From: Asaia bogorensis
GTDB taxonomy: Bacteria > Pseudomonadota > Alphaproteobacteria > Acetobacterales > Acetobacteraceae
Length of the DNA: 42,274 nucleotides
Assembly: GCA_945873195.1 (NCBI GenBank)
Contig: CAMCDA010000014.1
Coordinates: 1 to 42,274 of the forward strand
Direction: 5' to 3'
The position numbers were made by a program, and so were the translations under genes. This document shows positions 26,278 through 34,509 of this stretch, in pieces. How positions within the stretch are numbered: the first letter of the stretch is position 1; every line of letters begins with the position of its first letter. Below the pieces are notes generated by a model that saw only the letters and a list, made by a program, of their open reading frames with translations, was not told the origin of the DNA and made no database searches.

Positions 26278-27072
26278 TCAACGTGGCCAGGGATGGGTGG
26301 CGAGGACGCCGCCATCGATCGGCAGCATGACTCCGGTGATCCAGCGGGACTCGTCGCTGGCCAGGAACACCGCGGCATGGGCAACGTCCCAGCCCGTGCC
26401 CTCGGTCTGCAACGGCACCGACAGGCGGCGGCGGTCGCGCGCTTCCTCCCCCAGATAGGCCACCATCGGCGTATAGACGGTGCCGACCACCAGGCAGTTG
26501 GAGCGGATGCCCTCCCGCGCGAACTCGGCCGCCACCGATAGGGTAAAGCCGTGCAGCCCGGCCTTGGTGGTGGTGTAGGCAACCGCGCCCGGCACATCCG
26601 GCGGCGTCATCAGCCCGGTGGCCCCAGCGATCGAGGACACGTTGATCACCGACCCGCCGCCGCTGGCCCGCATGCGCGGGATGGCCGCCTGGGTGCAGAG
26701 CAGGGCCGAGGTCAGGTTGGTCTGGAACACGCGGTTCCAGTCGGCGAGGGTGATCTTCTCGGCCGAACCGGGCCGCCCGATGCCGACATTGTTCTGCAGG
26801 ATGTCCAGCCGGCCATAGCGTTCCATGGCGAAGGCGGCGACCGCCTCGGCGGCCTCGGGCTGGGTGACGTCGGCGGCGAAGGCGGTCGCTTCACCACCCT
26901 CGGCGCGGATCGTGGCTTCCAGGGCCTTGGCCCGGTCTTCCTTGCGGTTGACCAACACGACGCTGGCGCCCTCCCGCGCGAACAGCATGGCGGTGGCGGA
27001 CCCGTTGCCCACCCCTTCGCCGCGTGACGCGGCCCCCGTTACGATCGCAACCTTGCCTGTCAGGCGTCCCAT
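26278..27072 (-). CDS. Short-chain dehydrogenase/reductase
   Basis: A 264-residue classical SDR. The cofactor motif is T-G-A-A-S-R-G-E-G-V-G, a longer form of TGxxxGxG. The N-N-V-G motif, catalytic Ser in I-N-V-S-S and Tyr166-x3-Lys170 (Y-T-T-T-K) are present, and the C-terminal I-D-G-G segment is usual for the family. I favour the ATG at 27072 because AAGGG lies nine bases upstream; the ATG at 27081 is too close to that site. NAD(P) preference and substrate are unknown. It is divergent from the hydratase gene (115 bases between starts). Confidence 0.92.
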   Translation of the reverse strand: MGRLTGKVAIVTGAASRGEGVGNGSATAMLFAREGASVVLVNRKEDRAKALEATIRAEGGEATAFAADVTQPEAAEAVAAFAMERYGRLDILQNNVGIGRPGSAEKITLADWNRVFQTNLTSALLCTQAAIPRMRASGGGSVINVSSIAGATGLMTPPDVPGAVAYTTTKAGLHGFTLSVAAEFAREGIRSNCLVVGTVYTPMVAYLGEEARDRRRLSVPLQTEGTGWDVAHAAVFLASDESRWITGVMLPIDGGVLATHPWPR

Positions 27073-27187
27073 GGCGTTCATCCCTTGATCCTGTCACGAT
27101 TATCTGGCGCCATGCCGTTCTTGTCGATTGCCGGGACACCCAAGGACCCGGCTGGCCTGGCCGCCGCCATTCTGCCAGGACGTACCG

Positions 27188-27973
27188 ATGGACATGTCAG
27201 CGCAACGGGAACTCGCCCGCATTCTCGCCTCGCTCCGCCGTGACGGCCGCCAGCAAAGCGGCCTCGATCCTCGGCTTGTGCCGCCCGACAAGGCGACGGC
27301 CTATCGTATCGCCCGAATGGTGGCCGAGGAACTCGGCTGGGGCATCGCGGGCTGGAAGATCGCAGCGACCAATCCGACGATGCGACAGGCGCTGCGGACC
27401 GATTCGCCCATCTATGGCCCCGTCTACGGCCATTGCATCCAGTCCTCCCCGTACCGCGTCGTCCGCGCCGGGCTGTGCAGCCCGATCCCGGAGGTCGAAT
27501 ACCAGGCCCGGATCGGCGTGGACCTTCCCCCGCGCGAGAAACCCTACGGCATCGAGGAAGTGACGGATGCGGTCGCCTCGCTCCATCCCGGGCTGGAACT
27601 GGCGGAATGCCGGTTCATCCATGATGCCGCGTTCCCGATGCTGCCGGCCATCCTCGCCGATGGCGCCGGGAACGGGACACTGATCCCAGGGCCGGCCATC
27701 GCGGATTGGCGCAGCCGGGACATCGCCGGCCAGGAGGTGACCTTGTCCTCCAACGGCACAATCCGGCGCAGGGGGTCGGCGGCGGAGGCGCTGGAGCATC
27801 CGATGGTGCCGCTGACCTGGCTAGTGAACGAATTGTCCCGCACGGGCGTCGGCATGAAGGCCGGACAGATCGTCAGCACGGGGACCATGACGGGGATGCT
27901 CGCGCCCAAATCCGGCGAAACCTTTGTCGCGGATTTCGGCCCGTTCGGGTCGGTGACGCTGATCTGCGCTTAG
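27188..27973 (+). CDS. 2-keto-4-pentenoate hydratase-like protein (FAH superfamily)
   Basis: A 261-residue protein of the hydratase/decarboxylase branch of the fumarylacetoacetase superfamily (MhpD, XylJ, HpcG relatives). G-W-K-I-A-A-T-N-P near residue 55 and the metal ligands Glu102 and Glu104 in P-E-V-E-Y fit this branch. Such enzymes hydrate 2-oxopent-4-enoate type acids at the end of aromatic meta-cleavage pathways. No meta-cleavage dioxygenase or pyruvate aldolase lies in the window, so the pathway is not shown. ATG 27188 is chosen over an in-frame start at 27128 because the family starts with a short helix before the conserved segment. Confidence 0.87.
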   Translation: MDMSAQRELARILASLRRDGRQQSGLDPRLVPPDKATAYRIARMVAEELGWGIAGWKIAATNPTMRQALRTDSPIYGPVYGHCIQSSPYRVVRAGLCSPIPEVEYQARIGVDLPPREKPYGIEEVTDAVASLHPGLELAECRFIHDAAFPMLPAILADGAGNGTLIPGPAIADWRSRDIAGQEVTLSSNGTIRRRGSAAEALEHPMVPLTWLVNELSRTGVGMKAGQIVSTGTMTGMLAPKSGETFVADFGPFGSVTLICA

Positions 27974-28013
27974 CGGCGGGGCCTTGGGGGCACCCGCCGT
28001 CGGGCCGGGGTGG

Positions 28014-29000
28014 CTATTCAAGCTTGACGTTGGCCTCCCGGATCAGCTTGCCGTTGCTGGCGAAATCGGCTTCCGAGAACGCGAGGATTTCCTCCGGTGT
28101 CTGGATCGGACAGATCACGCTGACCTCCCGCAGGCGGCGGATCATGTCGTCAGACTTCGCGAGTTCAACGATCTTGCGATTGAAGATCGCGATGATCTCC
28201 TTGGGCACGCCCGCGGGCGCCTGGATCGAATACCAGATCGGCACGTCGGAATCCGGATAGCCGGCCTCGGTCAAAGTCGGCACGTCGGGGAATTCCGGGT
28301 TCCGCAAGGTGTGGTTGATGCAGAGGAGTTTCAGCTTGCCGGCCTTCACATGCGGCAGGACGTTGATCTCGTTCATCATCTGCACGGTGCCGCCCAGCAG
28401 GTCGTTCATCGCGTCGGCGCTGCCGCGATAGGGCACGTGCAGGATATCGGCACCGGTCCGCAGCTTGAACATCTCCAGCCGCAACTGCGCCGAAGTCCCC
28501 AGGCCCGAGGAGCCATAGGCCAGCTTGCCCGGGTTCTTCTTCGCGTATTCCACCAGTTCCTTGATCGAGCTGGGCCCGATTTCGGGGCGCAGGACGAAGC
28601 CGCAATGCAGGTCGCCAACCCGGCCGACCGGCACCAGGTCCTTCTTCGCGTCGTAGCCGACCTTGCGAAGCTGCGGCACGACGGACAGGATCGAGTTCGG
28701 CGAGAACAAGAACGTATAGCCATCGGCCGGGGACCGGACGACGGACTCTGCGCCGATCGTGCCGGCCGCGCCGCCGCGGTTGTCGATCACGAAGGGGTGG
28801 CCAAAGGCCTGGGTCAATTTATCCGCCCAGGGACGGGCCATGGTGTCGGAGGCGCCGCCGGGCGCGTAGGGCACGACGAGCTTGACGGCCTTGTTGGGCC
28901 ATGTGCCCTGCGCGGAGGCCGACCGAATGGCCGGTGCCGCGAGCCCCGCCGCCGCGCCCAACCCCATGAGTACCTGCCGCCGTCCCGTGCCCAAAGCCAT
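28014..29000 (-). CDS. Bug/TctC family tripartite tricarboxylate transporter substrate-binding protein
   Basis: A 328-residue periplasmic binding protein. A signal peptide with G-R-R-Q-V-L and a hydrophobic run ends in A-S-A-Q-G, and the mature part starts with W-P-N-K-A-V-K-L-V-V-P-Y and A-P-G-G, the hallmark of Bug proteins. They bind carboxylates or amides for TctAB-type transporters or for sensing. No tctA or tctB gene lies nearby, which is common for orphan Bug proteins. GGGAG six bases upstream supports ATG 29000. It is divergent from the crotonase gene. Confidence 0.92.
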   Translation of the reverse strand: MALGTGRRQVLMGLGAAAGLAAPAIRSASAQGTWPNKAVKLVVPYAPGGASDTMARPWADKLTQAFGHPFVIDNRGGAAGTIGAESVVRSPADGYTFLFSPNSILSVVPQLRKVGYDAKKDLVPVGRVGDLHCGFVLRPEIGPSSIKELVEYAKKNPGKLAYGSSGLGTSAQLRLEMFKLRTGADILHVPYRGSADAMNDLLGGTVQMMNEINVLPHVKAGKLKLLCINHTLRNPEFPDVPTLTEAGYPDSDVPIWYSIQAPAGVPKEIIAIFNRKIVELAKSDDMIRRLREVSVICPIQTPEEILAFSEADFASNGKLIREANVKLE

Positions 29001-29155
29001 CGTCAACTCCCTGTCCTTGGTCGCGATCAAGCGACCGGTTCGGGCGCAATGTGGTGTGTGGCCCAGGGGGATGCAAGCAACGGCGCGGATGACTTGCGGC
29101 GGCGGCCATTCGCTGGACTAATCGGCGGCAACCAAGGGCCAAGGGACGAAGCGAC

Positions 29156-29926
29156 ATGAGCCGGTTCGAGAGCTACGCGACGAAATACTCCTGCATCCAT
29201 ATGCGGCGGGAGAACGGCATCCTGGAAATGCGGTTTCATACCGACAACGGCCCGTTGCGCTGGGGCTTGGTGCCGCATGGCGAACTGCCCGACGCCTTCG
29301 CCGATGTCGGGCGCGACCGCGACAATCGGGTGGTGATCCTGACCGGTACGGGCGATGAGTTCTCGGGCATCCGCGCCAGCACGGGCACGCGATCGCTCAG
29401 CCAGGGCATCACCGCGAACGCCTTCGACCGGGTCCATTGGGAAGGCCGAGCGCTGTTGATGAACTTGTTGAATATCGAGGTGCCGGTGATTTCGGCGATC
29501 AATGGGCCGGCTTGGCGGCATTGCGAGATCCCCCTGCTGTCCGACATCGTGCTGGCGGCGGATACGGCGGCGTTCCAGGACTCGGCGCATTTCATGTCGG
29601 GCATGCTGCCGGGCGACGGGATGCACATCCTGATGCCGCTGCTGCTGGGGATGAACCGCGGCCGCTATTTCCTGCTGACCGGGCAGACGCTTTCCGCTCA
29701 GGAAGCCAAGGACCTGGGCCTGGTTGCGGAGATCCTGCCGCCCGACCAGGTTCTGGCCCGTGCGTGGGAGCATGCGGAGATGCTGGCCCAGAAGCCGACC
29801 CTGCTGTTGCGCTATACACGGCTGATGTTCACCGAATACCTGAAGAAGCGCATGCAGGACCTGCTGGGATACGGCCTGGCAATGGAAGGGCTTGCGCTGA
29901 TGGAACAGCCCGAGCCGCCGCGATAG
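29156..29926 (+). CDS. Crotonase-family protein resembling 6-oxocamphor hydrolase
   Basis: A 256-residue crotonase-fold protein. It resembles Rhodococcus 6-oxocamphor hydrolase (OCH) more than ordinary enoyl-CoA hydratases. From memory of that enzyme, the key residues His122, His145, Asp154 and Glu244 all occur here at the same numbers (R-H-C-E-I-P, S-A-H-F, P-G-D-G, A-M-E-G), and the active-site Trp has a counterpart at Trp36. OCH cleaves a carbon-carbon bond of a cyclic beta-diketone. The CoA-oriented Glu pair of true hydratases is not evident. The likely role is hydrolysis of a beta-diketone or a related retro-Claisen reaction, as inference. It is followed eight bases later by a ChrR-like cupin gene. 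Confidence 0.87.
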   Translation: MSRFESYATKYSCIHMRRENGILEMRFHTDNGPLRWGLVPHGELPDAFADVGRDRDNRVVILTGTGDEFSGIRASTGTRSLSQGITANAFDRVHWEGRALLMNLLNIEVPVISAINGPAWRHCEIPLLSDIVLAADTAAFQDSAHFMSGMLPGDGMHILMPLLLGMNRGRYFLLTGQTLSAQEAKDLGLVAEILPPDQVLARAWEHAEMLAQKPTLLLRYTRLMFTEYLKKRMQDLLGYGLAMEGLALMEQPEPPR

Positions 29927-29934
29927 GACACGTC

Positions 29935-30633
29935 ATGCATCTTAACGCCGATTTCGGCCGCCGCGCGGTGGTTCACGCGGGCCGCCTGGACTGGGTGGCA
30001 TCGCCCATGGCGGGTGTTCACCGGCGCATGCTGGACCGTATCGGTGGAGAGGTCGCCCGCGCGACCTCCATCGTCCGCTACGCGCCGGGCAGCCACTTCT
30101 CGCCGCACATCCATGACGGCGGGGAGGAGTTCCTGGTGCTGGAGGGCGTGTTCCAGGATGAGCATGGCGACTACCCGGCCGGATGCTATGTCCGCAATCC
30201 TCCGACATCGCGTCATACGCCGGGATCGGCCGAGGGGTGCGTGATCCTTGTGAAGCTCTGGCAGTTTGATCCGGCGGATCGGACCGAGGTCCGGGTGCCG
30301 ACGGTTGGACAAGTGTTCTCGCCGGTCGCGGCCCGCCCGTCCGTTTCGATCCTGCCGCTGTTCCAGGATGGCGAGGAGGAGGTGCGGCTGGAGGAATGGG
30401 CGCCTGGCGCGCTTGTCGAAATCCCGTCCCTCGGCGGGCTGGAATTGTTGGTCCTGACCGGATCGTTCGATGAACAGGGCGAGCATTTCGAGGAACATTC
30501 CTGGCTGCGCCTGCCCGCCGGGTCCGCATTCGCCGGGGTCGCTGGGCCGACGGGTTGCCAGGTCTGGATCAAGACCGGGCACCTTCGGACGCCGCCGCGT
30601 GATGGACAGGAGCCGCCGTTGCCTCCATCCTGA
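29935..30633 (+). CDS. Stand-alone ChrR-like cupin protein (two cupin repeats)
   Basis: A 232-residue protein with two cupin-like halves. The first half has H-I-H-D-G-G-E with His58, His60, Glu64 and His94, the same spacing as the metal site of the ChrR C-terminal cupin at 4280-4897 (H-G-H-D-G-L-E). The second half (about 125-215) is a similar barrel but with fewer metal ligands. The zinc anti-sigma domain of ChrR is absent, so it should not bind a sigma factor. Such ChrR-like cupins include dioxygenase-type proteins in the literature I recall; the role here is unknown. It lies 8 bases after the crotonase and probably shares its operon. The next gene, a binding protein, has its own GGGAGG site. 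Confidence 0.82.
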   Translation: MHLNADFGRRAVVHAGRLDWVASPMAGVHRRMLDRIGGEVARATSIVRYAPGSHFSPHIHDGGEEFLVLEGVFQDEHGDYPAGCYVRNPPTSRHTPGSAEGCVILVKLWQFDPADRTEVRVPTVGQVFSPVAARPSVSILPLFQDGEEEVRLEEWAPGALVEIPSLGGLELLVLTGSFDEQGEHFEEHSWLRLPAGSAFAGVAGPTGCQVWIKTGHLRTPPRDGQEPPLPPS

Positions 30634-30698
30634 CAGACGACAGAACAAGGGCGCGCCAAAGCGCCGCTGATCACATGCATCAACGATAGGGAGGACTT

Positions 30699-32261
30699 AT
30701 GTTCGGAAACCAGACCCGCGCCATTTTGCTGGCCGGATTTGCCGCGCTGGCGGTAGGCGCCGTTCCCGCGGCGCGCGCGCAGGACTTCAACGCCAACGCG
30801 ACGATGATCTATTTCGACGCCGCAGGGAACGAAAACCTCGATCCCGCCGATGCCCAGGCGGCCAGCAGTTTTTCCCAGGAAGCCATGCTGGCGGTATATG
30901 AGCCGTTGATCCGTCTGAAGAACTCCGGCGATCCGTCCCCGGGTCTCGCGGAGTCCTGGAGCGTGAACGATGACCTGACCACGCTGACGCTCAAGCTGCG
31001 GCAGGGGGTGAAGTTCCACGACGACAGCCCGTTCAACGCCGATGTTGTAAAACGCAACCTTGATCGTTTCATCGGGCTGGGCAGCCGCGCGAGCGGGACC
31101 GTGGTGGAGGCGGTGCGGGGCATCGCGAGCATCGAGGTGTTGGGTCCGTATGAAATCAAACTGACCCTGAAGGCGCCGAACGGCCAGATGCTGTATCACC
31201 TGGGCGGCGTCGCGGGGATGATGGCCAGCACGGCGTCCTTGACCGAGGGTGCCTATGCCGCGACGTTCAAGCCGATCGGCGCCGGCCCCTACAGGCTCAA
31301 GGCCTTTTCGGCGAATGAGCGCACGACATTCACCCGCAATGACGGCTATTGGGGCGGTTCGGCCGGAAGGCCGGCCGCGTTCGAGCATCACTATGTCCCG
31401 GACGGCCGAGCGCGAATGAATGCCCTGCGGTCGGGTCAGGCGAATATCGCGTTGATCGAGCCGCGCCAGATCGCCGAGGCCAAGCAGGCGGGCTTCGAGG
31501 TCAAGATCAACGAGAAGAACAGCGTCTGGACGACCTATGTCAATTTGTCCCGCACGCAGAATGTTGCCCATCTGAAAGTGCGCCAGGCGATGATGTATGC
31601 CGTGGACCGGCAGGCGATGGCCGATGCCCTCAGCTATGGCAGTTCCCGCCCCACCGTGCAGCCGTTCGCCAGCACGTCCACGGCCTATGATCCCGAGCTT
31701 GAGAAAATCTACACCTATGACCCGGCCAAGGCGAAGAAGCTGCTCGCCGAGGCCGGCTTCAAGGACGGCGTCGATATCACGATGCTGCTGTTGAACATTG
31801 GGGAATACCGTCCCATCGCCGAAGCCTACCAGGCCATGCTGTCCGAGGTCGGGATCAAGGTGAAGTTCGACATCGTCGATGCCTCCATGTTCCCCGCCTT
31901 CCGCCGGCCGCCGACGCGGGCCGACATCCTGATGGCGCGCTGGGGCGGGCGGCCCGATCCGTTGCAGGTGTTCCAGGAGCTGGTCGGCACGGGCGGCAGC
32001 TTCAATCCCTCCGGCGTCGCCAATCCGGAAATCGACGTGCTGATCGACAAGGCTCGGCGGATGACGCCGGACAACCCCGAGCGGACCAAGCTGCTCCACC
32101 AGATCGGGCGGCTTGCCGTTGAGTATGCGTCCAACATCACGTTGATGACCCGTTCCAATGTCTATGCCTACAAGCCGGGCTGCTTCACCGGGCTTGATCC
32201 TTATCTGCCAATGGGTGACGACCGGTTCAATGACGTGAAGATTGGTGCCAAATGTAAGTAA
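30699..32261 (+). CDS. Orphan family 5 extracellular solute-binding protein
   Basis: A 520-residue paralogue of the three tandem binding proteins at 12088-16851. It has a Sec signal ending in A-R-A-Q, the motif S-G-Q-A-N-I-A-L-I-E-P-R-Q-I, G-L-A-E-S-W, and the C-terminal K-P-G-C-F and final K-C-K Cys pair. No permease or ATPase gene adjoins it, so it may serve the importer at 8167-12062. It has an AGGGAGG site six bases before ATG 30699 and lies after the crotonase-cupin pair, 65 bases downstream. It ends in the bidirectional hairpin at 32268-32305. Confidence 0.92.
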   Translation: MFGNQTRAILLAGFAALAVGAVPAARAQDFNANATMIYFDAAGNENLDPADAQAASSFSQEAMLAVYEPLIRLKNSGDPSPGLAESWSVNDDLTTLTLKLRQGVKFHDDSPFNADVVKRNLDRFIGLGSRASGTVVEAVRGIASIEVLGPYEIKLTLKAPNGQMLYHLGGVAGMMASTASLTEGAYAATFKPIGAGPYRLKAFSANERTTFTRNDGYWGGSAGRPAAFEHHYVPDGRARMNALRSGQANIALIEPRQIAEAKQAGFEVKINEKNSVWTTYVNLSRTQNVAHLKVRQAMMYAVDRQAMADALSYGSSRPTVQPFASTSTAYDPELEKIYTYDPAKAKKLLAEAGFKDGVDITMLLLNIGEYRPIAEAYQAMLSEVGIKVKFDIVDASMFPAFRRPPTRADILMARWGGRPDPLQVFQELVGTGGSFNPSGVANPEIDVLIDKARRMTPDNPERTKLLHQIGRLAVEYASNITLMTRSNVYAYKPGCFTGLDPYLPMGDDRFNDVKIGAKCK

Positions 32262-32267
32262 ATTTTG

Positions 32268-32305
32268 CCGACAACGTGGTCAGACGTACTGGACCACGTT
32301 GTCGG
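32268..32305. terminator. Perfect 14-bp hairpin shared by two convergent genes
   Basis: CCGACAACGTGGTC (32268-32281) and its exact complement (32292-32305) flank a 10-base loop. The stem lies 7 bases past the stop of the binding-protein gene and, on the other strand, is built largely from the last codons and the stop of the flavoprotein gene. On the minus strand the stem is followed by CAAAATTT, so it can act as a terminator in that direction, and it could stop transcription on both strands. Confidence 0.65.
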
Positions 32306-33464
32306 TGCCGATGATGTGCCGGCCGACCATTTCGATCAACGACGGCATCGCCTGGAGATGCTGGCTGGCGCTCATGGCATCGCGGAAACGACGTTCAAAC
32401 GGGGCGGCGTCCAGGATCGCCGCGGTGCCGGCGCCGCGATAGCAGGCGATCGAGACATCCGTCGCCTCATTCATCCCATGGGTCGCCGCCAATCGCAGCC
32501 GCATCCGCGTATCCACATCCAGACGGCCAGCGACGGAGGCTTCGTAGACTTGGCTGACAGCCTCATGCAGGAAGGCACGCGCGGCCGAGAGCCGAGCCTC
32601 CAGCACACCAATTTCCCGCTGCACCGCGTTGTTGTTGGCCATCGCATTGAGCGACGCCTTGCTGTGCCGGCCGCGGGCCAGTTCGGTATAGGTTTCGAGC
32701 ATCCGCCGTCCCAGACCCAGCGTCACGCCGCAGAAGCCGGTCGCGTACAGCAGCGTGGACAGGATGGGATAAAGCGGGCCGTGTTCGCGCCATTCCTCGG
32801 GCGCGTCGCGGGCCGGGGCGTGTTCGTCGGGGATGAACAGGTCCTCGACCGAATAGGTATCGCTGCCGGTGCCGCGCAGGCCGAGCACATGCCAATTGTC
32901 GATGATCGTTGCCTTTTCGCGGAGGAACAGGAAGCTCCGATCGTCGGGACGGCCGTAACGTATGTGGCGCGTACCATCGGGGTTCTGCACCGCGCTATGG
33001 GCGCCGATCCATGTGGTATGACGGCTGCCGCTGGCGAAACTCCAGGTGCCGGTCAGCCGGAAGCCGCCATCGACGCGGACCGCCTTGCTGTTGCCGTGCT
33101 TGCCGCCCCAGGCGAGGCCGGTGCGTGGCCCATCGAAGATCGCGGCGGCGGCTTCATGGGGCATGGCGGCGGCGGAGCAGGCGGCCGAGACGTTGGACTG
33201 GTTGACGAACCAGCCGGTGCTGGCATCGGCCCAGGCGATCGCCTCGGTCGTCTTGCAGAAATCGAGCAGGTGGATTTCCTGCCCGCCCAGGCTGCGGGGC
33301 AGCAGCAGTCGCAGCATGTCCCGGTCGACCAGGGCGTCCACGACCTCGGGCGTGAGTTCGCGGCGGCGGTCGATTTCCGGGCCATGGTCGTCCAGCAGCG
33401 GTTGCAGCCCGCGGGCCCGATCCGGCGCGCTGGGGACAAACGCTGACTGGACGATGCTGTCCAT
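32280..33464 (-). CDS. Acyl-CoA-dehydrogenase-type flavin monooxygenase (DszC/HsaA-like)
   Basis: A 394-residue acyl-CoA dehydrogenase fold protein of the flavin-dependent monooxygenase branch (two-component hydroxylase oxygenase, as in HsaA, DszC or NphA). Supporting features are the G-T-W-S-F-A-S-G-S segment, the G-L-R-G-T-G-S-D-T segment, and the C-terminal F-E-R-R-F-R-D-A-M-S-A-S-Q-H. The conserved catalytic Glu of true dehydrogenases is not apparent. Such enzymes need a separate flavin reductase, which is not in the window. The terminal eight codons form one arm of the hairpin at 32268-32305. An amidohydrolase gene lies upstream, 34 bases away, in the same direction. Confidence 0.87.
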   Translation of the reverse strand: MDSIVQSAFVPSAPDRARGLQPLLDDHGPEIDRRRELTPEVVDALVDRDMLRLLLPRSLGGQEIHLLDFCKTTEAIAWADASTGWFVNQSNVSAACSAAAMPHEAAAAIFDGPRTGLAWGGKHGNSKAVRVDGGFRLTGTWSFASGSRHTTWIGAHSAVQNPDGTRHIRYGRPDDRSFLFLREKATIIDNWHVLGLRGTGSDTYSVEDLFIPDEHAPARDAPEEWREHGPLYPILSTLLYATGFCGVTLGLGRRMLETYTELARGRHSKASLNAMANNNAVQREIGVLEARLSAARAFLHEAVSQVYEASVAGRLDVDTRMRLRLAATHGMNEATDVSIACYRGAGTAAILDAAPFERRFRDAMSASQHLQAMPSLIEMVGRHIIGTDNVVQYV

Positions 33465-33498
33465 GGGAGACTCCTTCGTGTTGGCGCGGGGGATCGAA

Positions 33499-34350
33499 TC
33501 AGGCCTTCGTTCGGCCAGACGGGGTCCAGTTGTAGACCCGTTGCAGGGTGCCCCCCATCAGGGTCGCGCGGTCGCTGTCGGACAGGCGATCGGTAACGCG
33601 GAAGGCCTGTACGCCCTGTTCATAGGACAACAACCCGACGGCGCGGGTCCAGTCGGTGCCCCACAGGCAGCGGTCCAGGCCGTAGGCGTCGAAGATGCGG
33701 GCCAACGGGTCCCAGATGTCCTTGTAGGGGAAGGGCTGGTGGGACAGCGTGCAGGCGCCGGTGATCTTGATCACGACATTCTTCCGGGCCGCCAGGGCCA
33801 GCACGGCCGGGAGGTCGGCGAAGGGTTCCGCGGGGGCCGGCGGCTCGAACGGCTGTTGCAGCCCCACGTGGTCGATCACGATTCGTGTGTCGGGGTTGCG
33901 AGCCGCCATTTGCGCGACCTGCTCCAGCCGGCCATAGGCCAGCAGGTTGACCGGCAGGGAATGCCGGCCGGCGGCGGCCAGGACACGATTGAGGCCGGGG
34001 TCGGCTGGGTCGGTCGCGACATCGCCCCGCATCATGATGCGGATGCCGACGGCGCCCTTGGTCTTGGCCCAGTCGGCGATGGTTTCGGCCACGCCCGGAT
34101 CCGTCGGGTCGACCGGCTTGATCAGCGCGAAGCGGCCCGGATGGGCGGCATGGACTTCCATGGCATAGCTGGCGTCATAGCGGTACATCGTGAAGGCGGA
34201 GACGAGCACGGCGGCATCGACCCCGACCGCGTCCATGGCGGCGATCATGTCGTCGCCGGTGACCTCGGGCGGGCCGTGGAGCGCGGCGGCCCAAGGGCGG
34301 CCGGGGTGGTCGCGTTCATAGGCATGAACCTGGGCGTCGATTGTGAGCAT
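33499..34350 (-). CDS. Amidohydrolase 2 family metal-dependent hydrolase
   Basis: A 283-residue TIM-barrel amidohydrolase (PF04909, relatives of LigI and 4-sulfomuconolactonase). The N-terminal metal motif reads D-A-Q-V-H rather than the usual D-x-H-x-H, so one of the two first-strand His residues is replaced by Gln. The later His in I-D-H-V-G and Asp in W-G-T-D-W are present. This changed motif recurs in a subfamily opening I-D-A-Q-V-H, so the protein may still bind one metal or none. It lies upstream of the flavoprotein gene, likely cotranscribed. Hydrolysis of a lactone or a carboxylic ester-like substrate is inference. Confidence 0.85.
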   Translation of the reverse strand: MLTIDAQVHAYERDHPGRPWAAALHGPPEVTGDDMIAAMDAVGVDAAVLVSAFTMYRYDASYAMEVHAAHPGRFALIKPVDPTDPGVAETIADWAKTKGAVGIRIMMRGDVATDPADPGLNRVLAAAGRHSLPVNLLAYGRLEQVAQMAARNPDTRIVIDHVGLQQPFEPPAPAEPFADLPAVLALAARKNVVIKITGACTLSHQPFPYKDIWDPLARIFDAYGLDRCLWGTDWTRAVGLLSYEQGVQAFRVTDRLSDSDRATLMGGTLQRVYNWTPSGRTKA

Positions 34351-34468
34351 GACGTTCTACCCTCCCCGAGCGAAGTCCTTCGGCGCGGACCGCCGTGACA
34401 TTCGGGACCGTACGCCGCGTGGTGTTGGGGTTCAAGAGCCGCGCCGGCCGGATTTGGCAAGACAGGCG

Positions 34469-34497
34469 TTGCGGTGCGGGACCCTTGTTGCTAAACC
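34469..34497 (+). promoter_or_regulatory. Possible sigma-70 promoter of tRNA-Pro
   Basis: TTGCGG (34469-34474) and TAAACC (34492-34497) are separated by 17 bases and end 12 bases before the tRNA. The match to the consensus is moderate and the region is otherwise GC-rich, so this is a suggestion from position and spacing. Confidence 0.3.
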
Positions 34498-34509
34498 CCG
34501 CCGGCCGGT

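Noticed and set aside
28014-29000. A complete tripartite tricarboxylate transporter
   Set aside because: Only the binding protein is present; neither large nor small membrane subunit gene lies on either side.
30213-32099. A 628-codon minus-strand frame opposite the orphan binding protein
   Set aside because: The opposite strand encodes a clear family 5 binding protein with signal peptide and ribosome-binding site, so this frame is a shadow.
33046-34398. A 450-codon plus-strand frame across the flavin monooxygenase and amidohydrolase genes
   Set aside because: It crosses two well-supported minus-strand genes and shows no family features.
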